Shown here in pieces: positions 27,110 to 35,469 of a stretch of 64,000 nt of DNA. The notes beneath the pieces are model-generated. The model ran no database searches, was not told where the DNA came from, and worked only from the letters and a program-made list of their open reading frames with translations. This DNA is from Filimonas lacunae (GTDB lineage: Bacteria; Bacteroidota; Bacteroidia; Chitinophagales; Chitinophagaceae). The stretch is taken from NCBI RefSeq assembly GCF_002355595.1, contig NZ_AP017422.1, positions 7,072,823 through 7,136,822 on the forward strand, given 5' to 3'. A program made the translations under genes and the position numbers. Each line of letters starts with the position of its first letter. Within the stretch, counting starts at the first letter, position 1.

Positions 27110-27805
27110 TTATGGTAAAGTACTGGTGGTGGTGGTAATGCGCCCATCTGCGTAACCCACCACCGCTATATCTGCCATGTTCGGAAACAATCCAGTTTCT
27201 ACTACACCGGGTATGTTATGTATAGCTTCATTGAGCTCAGGTGTATCTGTTATCTGCGAGAAGTGGCAATCCAGTATATAGTGGCCATGATCGGACACAA
27301 AAGTTTCCCCGTTCTTCTCCCTTAACTCCACCAGCTGACAGCCAAGTTGCTGTATTATTTTCTTCTGTACCTGCTTCCATCCAAATGGAATTACTTCTAC
27401 AGGCAAGGGAAACCTGCCCAGCACATTCACCATTTTACTTTCATCGGCCAGTATAATCAGTTGGCGCGAAGCAGCGGCTACAATTTTTTCCTGTAATAAT
27501 GCACCACCTCCTCCTTTAATCAATTGTAAACCGGGGGCTACTTCATCTGCACCATCCAGGGTAAGTACCAACTGGTCTACGTTGTTTAGGTCTACCAGTG
27601 AAATACCCAGTTCAGTGGCCAGTGTTTGTGTTTGTCGTGAGGTGGGTACGGCTTTAAAATGCAGGCCTTGCTGCACACGTTTACCCAATTCCTGTAATAA
27701 CCAGTACACTGTACTGCCCGTGCCGATGCCTATGGTCATGCCCGCTTCTACGTAATCGGCTGCGTATTCAGCAACCCGCTTCTTAATTTCTTCGTGGGAA
27801 AACAT
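27110..27805 (-). CDS. rpiA: Ribose-5-phosphate isomerase A
   Basis: 231 residues. Interconverts ribose 5-phosphate and ribulose 5-phosphate in the pentose phosphate pathway. Motifs: MTIGIGTGSTVYWLLQELG near residue 25, DGADEVAPGLQLIKGGGGALLQEKIVA with the catalytic region, and a C-terminal NIPGVVETGLFPNMADIAVVG. Length and order are normal. It is divergent from uvrB across about 120 bp and convergent with the M28 peptidase gene. Confidence 0.97.
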   Translation of the reverse strand: MFSHEEIKKRVAEYAADYVEAGMTIGIGTGSTVYWLLQELGKRVQQGLHFKAVPTSRQTQTLATELGISLVDLNNVDQLVLTLDGADEVAPGLQLIKGGGGALLQEKIVAAASRQLIILADESKMVNVLGRFPLPVEVIPFGWKQVQKKIIQQLGCQLVELREKNGETFVSDHGHYILDCHFSQITDTPELNEAIHNIPGVVETGLFPNMADIAVVGYADGRITTTTSTLP

Positions 27806-27897
27806 GTGTTTGATAATGTCTATGTACTTTAAAATTACAATATTCCGGTCAGCCCGCGTTTTTCTGGCACAAAGCTTTTAACATTCTCACAAGTGAC

Positions 27898-27923
27898 ATA
27901 TTCGTAACTTGCTATACGAATAT
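27898..27923 (+). promoter_or_regulatory. Operator-like palindrome directly upstream of uvrB
   Basis: Perfect 9-bp arms ATATTCGTA (27898-27906) and TACGAATAT (27915-27923), 8-nt spacer, ending 1 nt before the ATG. A -7-like TAACTTGC overlaps its centre, so a bound dimer would block the promoter. Confidence 0.5.
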
Positions 27924-27924
27924 T

Positions 27925-29964
27925 ATGCCTTTTACACTACACGCACCGTACTCTCCCGGTGGAGATCAGCCTTCTGCTATTGCCCAGTTAACAGATGGAT
28001 TGAATGATGGAGAAATGTATCAAACTTTACTGGGTGTTACCGGTTCAGGTAAAACATATACCATTGCCAATGTTATTGCCAATGTGCAGCGCCCTACACT
28101 GGTGCTTACGCACAACAAAACACTGGTGGCACAGCTGTATGGTGAGTTTAAACAGTTTTTTCCTGATAACGCGGTAGGCTATTTTGTAAGCTATTACGAT
28201 TATTATCAGCCCGAGGCTTACATGCCTGTGAGCGATACTTACATAGAAAAGGATTTAAGCATTAACGAAGAGCTGGACAAACTGCGTTTGCAGGCAACCA
28301 GCGAACTGCTCACCGGCCGCCGCGATATTATTGTGGTAGCCAGCGTAAGCTGTATATACGGTATGGGTAACCCTACCGAATTTGAAAACGGAATCATACG
28401 CATTCACCGGGGCCAGATGCTGAGCCGGCAGGCTTTTTTGCATAGCCTGGTAAACAGCACCTATACCCGCACACAGATAGAATTTAAGCGTGGCACCTTT
28501 CGCGTAAAAGGCGATACGGTGGATATTAACCTGCCGTACAACGACTACGGTTACCGTATTACTTTCTTTGGTGATGAAATTGAAGAGATAGAAAGTATTG
28601 ATGTAACTACCAGCAAGCGTATTGCCACTGTTGATAATGCAGCTATCTTCCCGGCCAACCTTTACCTGGCGCCGAAAGACATGCAGCAGCAGATCATGTA
28701 CGAGATACAGGATGAAATGATGGCGCAGGTAGAGTACTACAAATCTGTAGGTAAACTGCTGGAAGCGCAGCGTTTGAAAGAACGGGTGGAATACGACCTG
28801 GAAATGATACGGGAACTGGGTTACTGTAATGGTATTGAAAACTATTCCCGCTTTTTCGACCGCCGTAATCCGGGCACACGTCCTTTCTGTTTGCTGGATT
28901 ATTTCCCGAAAGACTTTTTATGTGTGATAGATGAAAGTCACCAAACCATTCCGCAGATAGCCGGTATGTATGGTGGTGACCGTAGTCGTAAAATGGTGCT
29001 GGTAGATTATGGTTTCCGTTTGCCCAGCGCACTGGATAACCGACCGCTTAACTTTCACGAATTTGAAGCGATGACGGGACAAACCATTTATGTAAGTGCC
29101 ACTCCGGGCGATTTTGAACTGGAACAAACCGGCGGTATGGTTGTAGAGCAAGTGGTAAGACCTACCGGTTTGTTAGATCCACCCATTGAAATACGTCCCA
29201 GTGTTAACCAGATTGATGACCTGTTAAACGAAATTGATAAGCGCGTTAAAAAGGGCGACCGTACCCTGGTTACTACGTTAACCAAGCGTATGGCGGAAGA
29301 GATGGATAAATACCTGCAACGCATTAATGTAAAATCGAAATATATACACAGCGATGTGGATACGCTGGAACGGGTAGAAATATTACGCCAGTTGCGTTTG
29401 GGCGAGATTGATGTGCTGGTGGGTGTAAACCTGTTAAGGGAAGGTCTTGACCTGCCCGAAGTTTCGCTGGTTGCTATATTGGATGCTGATAAAGAGGGTT
29501 TTCTTCGTAACGAGCGTTCTTTAACCCAAACGGCGGGTCGTGCGGCCCGTAACGTGGATGGCCTTGTTATCTTTTATGCCGATAAGATGACAGAGAGCAT
29601 GCAACGTACCATTGACGAAACCAATCGCCGCCGCGAAAAGCAGATTGCTTCCAATATATTAAACGGTGTAACGCCTACAACGGTGAAGAAGTCGATAGAG
29701 CAGATTATGAAGCAGACTTCTGTATTGGATATTAAGGGCTACGATACAAAAGATAAATACGCTATACAGCCGGATGAAGATATTGTACACATGGCAGCGG
29801 AAGAGCAGGAGGTGTACAAAACCATTCCGCAAGTGGAAAAGGGCATTTCGAAAGTGAAAAAAGAGATGGAAAAAGCAGCACGCGACCTGGATTTCATAGA
29901 AGCTGCCCGCTTGCGAGACGAGATGTTCAGGCTTCAGAAAGAGCTGGAAGCGATGAAAAAATAG
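27925..29964 (+). CDS. uvrB: Excinuclease ABC subunit UvrB
   Basis: 679 residues. Damage-verification helicase of nucleotide excision repair. Walker A GVTGSGKTYTIANVI (about 36-50), the beta-hairpin region YYDYYQPEAYMPVSDTYIEKD, motif II DESH, YVSATPGDFELEQ, LREGLDLPEVSLVAILDADKEGF, QTAGRAARN, and a C-terminal UVR motif (DLDFIEAARLRDEMFRLQKEL) that contacts UvrC. All standard. Start ATG follows the palindrome. ParA-like gene begins 25 bp after the stop. Confidence 0.98.
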   Translation: MPFTLHAPYSPGGDQPSAIAQLTDGLNDGEMYQTLLGVTGSGKTYTIANVIANVQRPTLVLTHNKTLVAQLYGEFKQFFPDNAVGYFVSYYDYYQPEAYMPVSDTYIEKDLSINEELDKLRLQATSELLTGRRDIIVVASVSCIYGMGNPTEFENGIIRIHRGQMLSRQAFLHSLVNSTYTRTQIEFKRGTFRVKGDTVDINLPYNDYGYRITFFGDEIEEIESIDVTTSKRIATVDNAAIFPANLYLAPKDMQQQIMYEIQDEMMAQVEYYKSVGKLLEAQRLKERVEYDLEMIRELGYCNGIENYSRFFDRRNPGTRPFCLLDYFPKDFLCVIDESHQTIPQIAGMYGGDRSRKMVLVDYGFRLPSALDNRPLNFHEFEAMTGQTIYVSATPGDFELEQTGGMVVEQVVRPTGLLDPPIEIRPSVNQIDDLLNEIDKRVKKGDRTLVTTLTKRMAEEMDKYLQRINVKSKYIHSDVDTLERVEILRQLRLGEIDVLVGVNLLREGLDLPEVSLVAILDADKEGFLRNERSLTQTAGRAARNVDGLVIFYADKMTESMQRTIDETNRRREKQIASNILNGVTPTTVKKSIEQIMKQTSVLDIKGYDTKDKYAIQPDEDIVHMAAEEQEVYKTIPQVEKGISKVKKEMEKAARDLDFIEAARLRDEMFRLQKELEAMKK

Positions 29965-29989
29965 TATATTCCCTTTTAAAACCGTTACT

Positions 29990-30727
29990 ATGATTTCACT
30001 GGCCTTATACAATCTGAAAGGAGGTGTGGGTAAAACTGCTTCTACAGTGAACCTCGCTTACCTGGCAGCGGCAGATGGGTGGAAGACGCTGGTATGGGAT
30101 CTTGATCCGCAAGGATCTTCTTCTTATTACTTCAACGTAGAATCGGACGTTAAAAATGTAAGCAGGAAACTGCTTACCGACGAAATTTCAATTGCCGATG
30201 CGGCTCACGAAACAGCTTACGAAAATTTATGGGTAATCCCGGCCGACCTTTCTGCCCGTAATGCAGATGTGGTGCTGGATGAAATGAAGCAGAGCAAAAA
30301 GAAAATCAAAAACCTGCTTAGCAATGTAAAAGGTTTTGATATTGTTTTTCTGGATTGTCCTCCGGGGATTTCCCTGTTACACGATAATGTTTTTCATGCG
30401 GCGGACTGGGTGCTGATGCCTAATATACCTACCACACTTTCCATACGTTCTTACGAAACAGTGGTGGATTACTTTACGGAGCATGATCTGGACACGGCTA
30501 AGATCAAATGCTTTTTCAGCATGGTGGATCATCGTAAAAACCTGCATCACGAAATTGTACAGACGTTTTATAAAGACAAGATCTTTTTTAAAAACTATAT
30601 ACCCTATCTCAGCGATGTGGAGAAAATGGGTGTGAACCAATTGCCTTTGTTCGATTTTGCCAATAGTAGTTATGCCGCACAGTGTTACCGCGATCTGTGG
30701 CAGGAGATAAAAAAGACCATTCGTTAA
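29990..30727 (+). CDS. Solitary ParA/MinD-like P-loop ATPase
   Basis: 245 residues with a deviant Walker A near the N-terminus (NLKGGVGKTASTVNLAYLAA), a switch region WDLDPQGSSSYYF, Walker B DIVFLDCPPGISLL, and the closing QCYRDLWQEIKK. It belongs to the ParA/Soj superfamily of dimerising ATPases for DNA or protein positioning. No parB or DNA-binding partner is adjacent, so it is not a standard partition operon. It sits 25 bp after uvrB and 15 bp before an AsmA-like gene, perhaps one transcript. Role unknown; the Soj name would be too specific. Confidence 0.88.
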   Translation: MISLALYNLKGGVGKTASTVNLAYLAAADGWKTLVWDLDPQGSSSYYFNVESDVKNVSRKLLTDEISIADAAHETAYENLWVIPADLSARNADVVLDEMKQSKKKIKNLLSNVKGFDIVFLDCPPGISLLHDNVFHAADWVLMPNIPTTLSIRSYETVVDYFTEHDLDTAKIKCFFSMVDHRKNLHHEIVQTFYKDKIFFKNYIPYLSDVEKMGVNQLPLFDFANSSYAAQCYRDLWQEIKKTIR

Positions 30728-30742
30728 CATACCAATAAACCT

Positions 30743-33208
30743 ATGAAAGAATGGATGCAGCATAAACTGGTAAGGATAAGTGCGCTGATTGTATTAATTA
30801 TTATCAGCCTTATTGCTGTTATTATCATTATCGCCCAGGTTTATATTTCCTCCCACAAAAGCGAATTACTGCAACGCATCAATTCCCAGCTCAGTGAAGC
30901 GCTCAAGGGCGATGTTCATGTGCAAAACCTGGAAGTAAATGCCTGGGGTTATTTTCCTAACATCAACATTGTATTGCAGCAGGTAACTATTACCGATTCG
31001 TTGTATCATAAGCCACTGTTGGATGTAAAGGAAGTTTCTACCCGCATTCCTATTATGGCCATTGTGCGTAAAAAGGTAATAGTACGGTATGTAAAACTGT
31101 CTGAGGGAACGGTGCATATTTTTACTGATTCCACAGGTTACACCAATAAATATTTGCTGGCTATTAAACAACCCCGCCCCAAAGATTCCACTACCCGCCG
31201 GCAGGTGATGATTGAAGAAGTGGCTTTGCAAAACATTACGGCTGTTTCAGAAAACGCGATCAAAAACAAACGTTTTGAAATCGCTTTTAAAAAGCTGGAT
31301 GCTACCGTGCGTAAAAAGGACACTGTGTATGCCATTGACCTGAGAGAAAATGTGCTGATAAAAGGGTTGGGCTTTAACCTGGAGCGGGGCAGTTATTTTA
31401 CCAATAAAACACTGGAAGCCCGTTGGAAGCTGGCATATAACACCAACAGCAAAACCTTGTCTTTTCCTGATACCCGTGTAAAAATCGACAACCAACCTTT
31501 TAACATCAAAGGATTCTTTGTACTGGGCGATAGCACCCAGTCGCAATTTTCTATAGAAGCCAATACTAAAAAGGTGATGTATCAGCAGGCTGCTTCTATT
31601 TTAAACCAACGTATACAACAGCGGCTGGGCATTATCAATTTTGAAAAGCCTTTGAATGTATCGGTCTCATTACAGGGAAAACTCACGGGCGGTCACCGGC
31701 CCCGGGTAAATGTATATTGCGAAGTGGCAGATAATGCTCTGATAACACCATTGGCCCGTTTCGATCAATGTTTTTTCACGGCATCTTTTACCAATGCAGT
31801 CAGCGATACCCTGCCTTACATAGATGAAAACTCACAGATAGCGCTCAATCATTTTTCAGCGGGCTGGGGCGGTGCTGTGTTTGAAGGGGAGAAGATCATG
31901 CTCACCAACCTGGTACACCCGAATCTCTTTTTTGATGTAAAAAGCAGTTGTGCATTGTCGGCGCTGGAAGGCAAAACGGGATTACAAACTCTCCATTTTG
32001 TAAACGGCACAGCACAGATATTTTTACAGTATAATGGTCCTGTTGCTATTAACACCAATGTTACCCAATATCTCAGTGGTAAATTAATAGTGAAGGATGG
32101 CGCTGTTCAATATGAACCCCGGAATCTTCTGTTTTCACATTGTAACGGGGAAATTGCTTTTTCTCCGGACGACCTTCATACTACCAATATGGAGTGTAAC
32201 GTAGGTAAAAACCATTTTACGGTTAACCTTCAAGGAAAAGATCTTCGTTCGCTTACGCTGGAAAAGGCCGAACAAAAAGCCAGCTTATTTTGTGAACTGC
32301 GTACACCGTTTTTAAACCTGGCCGATTTTCGCACGCTGTTCAGCAAAAAACAGCGACAGGCAAGTTCTGGTGGAAGGCGTATGAAATCCATGTCGCAGGT
32401 AGCGGGGAAATTTGATGACCTGTTGGAAAAAGGCACCTTCCATCTAAAAATTGGTGCAGATACCATTGAACTCAATCACTTTACTGCTACCAGCTTAAAC
32501 GGCGAAGTCGTTTTCAGCAGCGACAGCTGGGATATACAACAGGTAAGTGTAGATCATGCAGGCGGATCTTTGCAAATGCAGGGTACCATCACACAGGATG
32601 GCAGCCAGCACGTGGCTTCTACCCGTATTGCTTTAAATAATGTGGATATACGGCGGGCTTTTTATGCTTTCGACAATTTTGGTTTAAAAGGGCTTAGTTC
32701 TCAAAACCTGCGGGGACGATTGAGTACCAACGCCAAACTGCGGCTGAACCTGGACAGTAAAGGGGATATTGTATCCAATACTATGAATGGCCTGGTGTAT
32801 TTTTCTGTCAAAGATGGAGAGCTGATCAAATTTGAACCACTGGAAAATATTAAAAGCTTTGTGTTTCGCGATAAAGACCTTAGCCATGTACAGTTTGCCG
32901 AATTGAAAGACAGCCTTATTATCAAAGACAGTGAAATGCGCATCCAGCGTATGGAAATACAATCTACCGTTATGACCCTCTATGTAGAAGGTTTGTACAG
33001 TCTGCGGGGAAATACAGATATCAGTATCCAGATTCCGCTGCATAGTTTTTTGTCTACCCCACAGGAAAAACCTAAAAACAAGGGTGCCCATGCTAAAATG
33101 GGAGCCAGTATCCACCTCCGCGCCCGGCCCGATTTAAAGGGAAACATCAAAATCGGGCTGGATTTATTCAAAAAATACCGGAAAGAACATAAAAATGATC
33201 CTCTGTAA
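30743..33208 (+). CDS. AsmA-like periplasm-spanning protein
   Basis: 821 residues. One N-terminal membrane helix (about 11-33, LIVLIIISLIAVIIIIAQVY) then an extended beta-rich domain of repeated strands typical of the AsmA/TamB/YhdP group (LKGDVHVQNLEVNAWGYFPNINIVLQQVTI; later VDHAGGSLQMQGTITQ; VYFSVKDGELIKFEPLENIKSF). AsmA-type proteins are thought to form grooves that move lipids between envelope membranes. The end has a basic tail KKYRKEHKNDPL. It follows the ParA-like gene by 15 bp. Confidence 0.85.
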   Translation: MKEWMQHKLVRISALIVLIIISLIAVIIIIAQVYISSHKSELLQRINSQLSEALKGDVHVQNLEVNAWGYFPNINIVLQQVTITDSLYHKPLLDVKEVSTRIPIMAIVRKKVIVRYVKLSEGTVHIFTDSTGYTNKYLLAIKQPRPKDSTTRRQVMIEEVALQNITAVSENAIKNKRFEIAFKKLDATVRKKDTVYAIDLRENVLIKGLGFNLERGSYFTNKTLEARWKLAYNTNSKTLSFPDTRVKIDNQPFNIKGFFVLGDSTQSQFSIEANTKKVMYQQAASILNQRIQQRLGIINFEKPLNVSVSLQGKLTGGHRPRVNVYCEVADNALITPLARFDQCFFTASFTNAVSDTLPYIDENSQIALNHFSAGWGGAVFEGEKIMLTNLVHPNLFFDVKSSCALSALEGKTGLQTLHFVNGTAQIFLQYNGPVAINTNVTQYLSGKLIVKDGAVQYEPRNLLFSHCNGEIAFSPDDLHTTNMECNVGKNHFTVNLQGKDLRSLTLEKAEQKASLFCELRTPFLNLADFRTLFSKKQRQASSGGRRMKSMSQVAGKFDDLLEKGTFHLKIGADTIELNHFTATSLNGEVVFSSDSWDIQQVSVDHAGGSLQMQGTITQDGSQHVASTRIALNNVDIRRAFYAFDNFGLKGLSSQNLRGRLSTNAKLRLNLDSKGDIVSNTMNGLVYFSVKDGELIKFEPLENIKSFVFRDKDLSHVQFAELKDSLIIKDSEMRIQRMEIQSTVMTLYVEGLYSLRGNTDISIQIPLHSFLSTPQEKPKNKGAHAKMGASIHLRARPDLKGNIKIGLDLFKKYRKEHKNDPL

Positions 33209-33216
33209 AGAAGCCG

Positions 33217-33224
33217 TAACTTTG
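33217..33224 (+). promoter_or_regulatory. Promoter -7 element of the FrnE-like gene
   Basis: TAACTTTG, exact TAnnTTTG, 23 nt before ATG 33248. Confidence 0.5.
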
Positions 33225-33247
33225 GGTTACTGGTTAAACGTTATTGT

Positions 33248-33949
33248 ATGAAAGTAGAGATATGGAGTGACGTAGCCTGTCCTTTTTGCTATATAGGCAA
33301 ACGCAGGTTTGAAGAAGCTCTGGAGCAATTTCCACATAAAGATCAATTACAGGTAGAATGGCGCAGTTTTCAACTCAACCCTGATTTGAAAGATGGTGTG
33401 TATAAAAACCTTGAAGAATATTTAAGCAAAACCAAGGGCTGGCCGGTAGAGCAGGTGCGCCAGATACAGGAGCGTGTTACCTCCATGGCTGCAGACGCGG
33501 GTTTGCATTTCAACATGGAAAACACGGTTTTAGCTAACACCTACCGGGCACATTGCCTCATCCAGATGGCTAAGGCAGCTGGTAAAGGAGATGAAATGGA
33601 AGAAATTCTGTTTCGTGCTTACTTTATCGATGGCAAAAACGTGTCGGAAAAAGCCACTTTAACAGAACTGGGAGTAGAAGCGGGGCTGGATAGGGCGGCG
33701 GTGAGTGAGATGTTGGAAAAATACACGTATGCCAGCCAGGTGCAGCTGGATGTAATGGAAGCCAAAGCGTTAGGTGTAAACGGGGTACCGTTTTTTGTAA
33801 TGAACAGGCGTTATGCTGTTTCCGGTGCGCAGGAAAGTGAAGCCTTTTTGCAAATCCTGGAAAAATCATTTGCTGAGTGGCAGCAGCAACCAACCACTCT
33901 GGAAGTAAATGAGGGCGAAACCTGCACTACCGACGGCAATTGCGGATAA
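33248..33949 (+). CDS. DsbA family FrnE-like dithiol oxidoreductase
   Basis: 233 residues without a signal peptide, so cytosolic. Active site C11-P-F-C14 in SDVACPFCYIGKRRFEE, typical for FrnE/2-hydroxychromene-isomerase-like DsbA members. The helical insert and the cis-proline segment LGVNGVPFFVMNRRYAVSGAQ match the family. An added C-terminal pair C226/C232 (ETCTTDGNCG) may be a second redox couple, as reported for FrnE in Deinococcus. It lies 89 bp upstream of the secreted metal-handling genes but has its own -7 element. Role in cytosolic thiol or oxidative stress is inferred. Confidence 0.9.
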   Translation: MKVEIWSDVACPFCYIGKRRFEEALEQFPHKDQLQVEWRSFQLNPDLKDGVYKNLEEYLSKTKGWPVEQVRQIQERVTSMAADAGLHFNMENTVLANTYRAHCLIQMAKAAGKGDEMEEILFRAYFIDGKNVSEKATLTELGVEAGLDRAAVSEMLEKYTYASQVQLDVMEAKALGVNGVPFFVMNRRYAVSGAQESEAFLQILEKSFAEWQQQPTTLEVNEGETCTTDGNCG

Positions 33950-33961
33950 AATAAATACGAG

Positions 33962-34025
33962 GTAAACAGGATGTTGCAATTTTTTTAGGAAATTTTATAA
34001 ATATCATCCGGCAAATCCTGTTTAC
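33962..34025. repeat. Inverted repeat spanning the promoter of the metal cluster
   Basis: GTAAACAGGAT (33962-33972) and ATCCTGTTTAC (34015-34025) are perfect 11-bp arms, 42 nt apart. The right arm reaches the -7 element TACTTTTG. A related half-site AATCCTGTTT recurs at 34476-34485 before the next gene. Confidence 0.55.
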
Positions 34026-34030
34026 TTTTG
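34023..34030 (+). promoter_or_regulatory. Promoter -7 element of the HYC_CC_PP-like gene, 8 nt before the ATG
   Basis: TACTTTTG, exact TAnnTTTG. It overlaps the right arm of the inverted repeat, so a bound protein would occlude it. Confidence 0.5.
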
Positions 34031-34038
34031 AAAGGATA

Positions 34039-34434
34039 ATGAAAAAGCTCGTAGTAGCCATATTAGCTGTTCTGTACCTGGGAGTTTCTTCCGGCGCTAC
34101 TTTGCACCTGCATTTTTGCATGGGCAAGTTGCTGGGGGTAAGCCTGGTAGACAACGACAGCCATAAATGCGGTAAATGTGGAATGAAAAAATCCGCTGCG
34201 CCTGGCAAAAGCTGCTGCAAAGACGAGCATAAACTGGTAAAACTGGAGAAAGACCACACGGCATCTGCTTTTATAGAATTGATGCAGGCTCCTGTGGTAT
34301 ATCAACCAGTTCACCAATACCACGCAGGTATTACAGCTATTGCTGAACAGCCCGTTTTATTCCCTTCCCCGCATTCTCCTCCGCTTGCCAGCGAGGTTCC
34401 TTTGTTTGTACGTAACTGCGTATTTCGTATCTGA
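34039..34434 (+). CDS. Secreted HYC_CC_PP-like cysteine/histidine-rich protein
   Basis: 131 residues with a signal peptide (VVAILAVLYLGVSSGA). Metal-ligand-rich motifs follow in order: H23-L-H25-F-C27, C44-x-x-C47, C59-C60 and a C-terminal SPPL stretch. This succession matches what I recall as the HYC_CC_PP family of Bacteroidota, small exported proteins of unknown function that lie near copper or other heavy-metal genes. Here it heads a cluster with two HMA-domain proteins and a barrel protein. I infer metal binding or delivery in the periplasm; the metal is not known, copper being the most likely. Confidence 0.75.
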   Translation: MKKLVVAILAVLYLGVSSGATLHLHFCMGKLLGVSLVDNDSHKCGKCGMKKSAAPGKSCCKDEHKLVKLEKDHTASAFIELMQAPVVYQPVHQYHAGITAIAEQPVLFPSPHSPPLASEVPLFVRNCVFRI

Positions 34435-34475
34435 TACTCATTTTTTATGCATACAGCCATCCTTCCGGTATGGCC

Positions 34476-34485
34476 AATCCTGTTT
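34476..34485 (+). promoter_or_regulatory. Third copy of the AATCCTGTTT motif, before the first HMA gene
   Basis: Identical to 34014-34023 before the HYC_CC_PP-like gene. It lies 66 nt upstream of ATG 34552 in the 117-bp gap. Possible shared regulator site. Confidence 0.35.
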
Positions 34486-34551
34486 GTACCCGTAGCAACA
34501 GGTTACCAACAGTGTTCTTATTTCCCATCATTCCATTAAAAAAGTAATTGT

Positions 34552-34890
34552 ATGAAATCAATTAAAATGTTACTGGTAGCCGTTTGTGCTATCCTGACTG
34601 TATCTCTGTTTGCCCAGGAAATCAAAACCGTGGTTATTAAAGTAAACGGTGAATGTGGCATGTGCAAAAAGAAAATTGAAACCGCTGCCAAACAACCAGG
34701 CGTAACCAAGGCCGACTGGAATAAAGACACAAAGCAACTCACCCTGTCTTACAATCCTGCTAAAGTGAATACCGACTCTGTACAAAAGAAAATTGCAGCA
34801 GTAGGTTACGACACTGAAAAATACAAAGCAGACGACAAGGCTTATGGCGAGTTAGATGAGTGTTGCCAGTACGAAAGGAAAAAACAATAA
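34552..34890 (+). CDS. Exported heavy-metal-associated (HMA) domain protein
   Basis: 112 residues. Signal peptide (LLVAVCAILTVSLFAQ), then one HMA ferredoxin-like domain (about 24-90) with the metal site C35-G-M-C38 in VNGECGMCKKKIE, and the usual later GYD motif (AAVGYDTEKYK). The end carries a second pair C-C (ELDECCQYE). HMA domains bind Cu(I), Zn or Hg through CxxC and hand it on. Here the protein is periplasmic or surface-bound. It is 117 bp downstream of the HYC_CC_PP-like gene and 21 bp from the second HMA gene. Confidence 0.88.
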   Translation: MKSIKMLLVAVCAILTVSLFAQEIKTVVIKVNGECGMCKKKIETAAKQPGVTKADWNKDTKQLTLSYNPAKVNTDSVQKKIAAVGYDTEKYKADDKAYGELDECCQYERKKQ

Positions 34891-34911
34891 GTCATTACAC
34901 ACGCATAAAAA

Positions 34912-35457
34912 ATGAGTATGAAAAAGTTAGTATTTGCATTTGCCCTGGTAGTGCTGGCCGTTGTGGCTGGTTCTGCCCAGGAAATTACTTCGGTATATGT
35001 AAAAGCCAGTGGTCTTACCTGCAGTATGTGCAGTAAAGCCATTTTTAAAGCTTTACAAAAACAGCCTGCTGTGAACACGGTAGAAGCTGATATTGAAAAC
35101 TCCGGCTACCTGATCACTTTTAAACCCGACGCGGTTATCAGTCTCGATGCTTTAAAAGATGCCGTATTAGACGCCGGTTTTTCTGTGGCTGCCATGGAGG
35201 TGAAAGCCAATTTTGCCAACACAGCTATTGAAAACGATTCACATGTAAAAGTGAACAACAGTACGTTCCATTTTATGAAGGTGCAAAACACCACGTTGCA
35301 GGGCGAGCAAAAGCTGCTGGTGCTGGACAAAGATTTTTTGCCTGAAAAAGACAGGAAATTGTATGCTTCTGCTACTACAATGACCTGCTTTGAAAGCGGA
35401 AAAATGAAAAACGCTTCAGGCCAGCAACAACGCATTTATCATGTAACCATGCAATAA
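34912..35457 (+). CDS. Exported HMA domain protein with an extra C-terminal domain
   Basis: 181 residues. Signal peptide (FAFALVVLAVVAGSAQ) and an HMA domain with C37-S-M-C40 (ASGLTCSMCSKAIFKAL), lacking the short loop residues of strict Cu chaperones but with the fold spacing. A second, unfamiliar domain follows (about 105-181, VKVNNSTFHFMKVQNTTLQGEQ, YHVTMQ). ATG 34912 and an in-frame ATG at 34918 are equally possible starts. With the first HMA protein it could form a relay that passes metal ions to the barrel protein or to an enzyme. Unknown function. Confidence 0.82.
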   Translation: MSMKKLVFAFALVVLAVVAGSAQEITSVYVKASGLTCSMCSKAIFKALQKQPAVNTVEADIENSGYLITFKPDAVISLDALKDAVLDAGFSVAAMEVKANFANTAIENDSHVKVNNSTFHFMKVQNTTLQGEQKLLVLDKDFLPEKDRKLYASATTMTCFESGKMKNASGQQQRIYHVTMQ

Positions 35458-35469
35458 GAAGAAGAACGT

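Noticed and set aside
32684-33115. 143-codon antisense frame in the AsmA-like gene
   Set aside because: Shadow of a real gene; low complexity and no recognisable domain.
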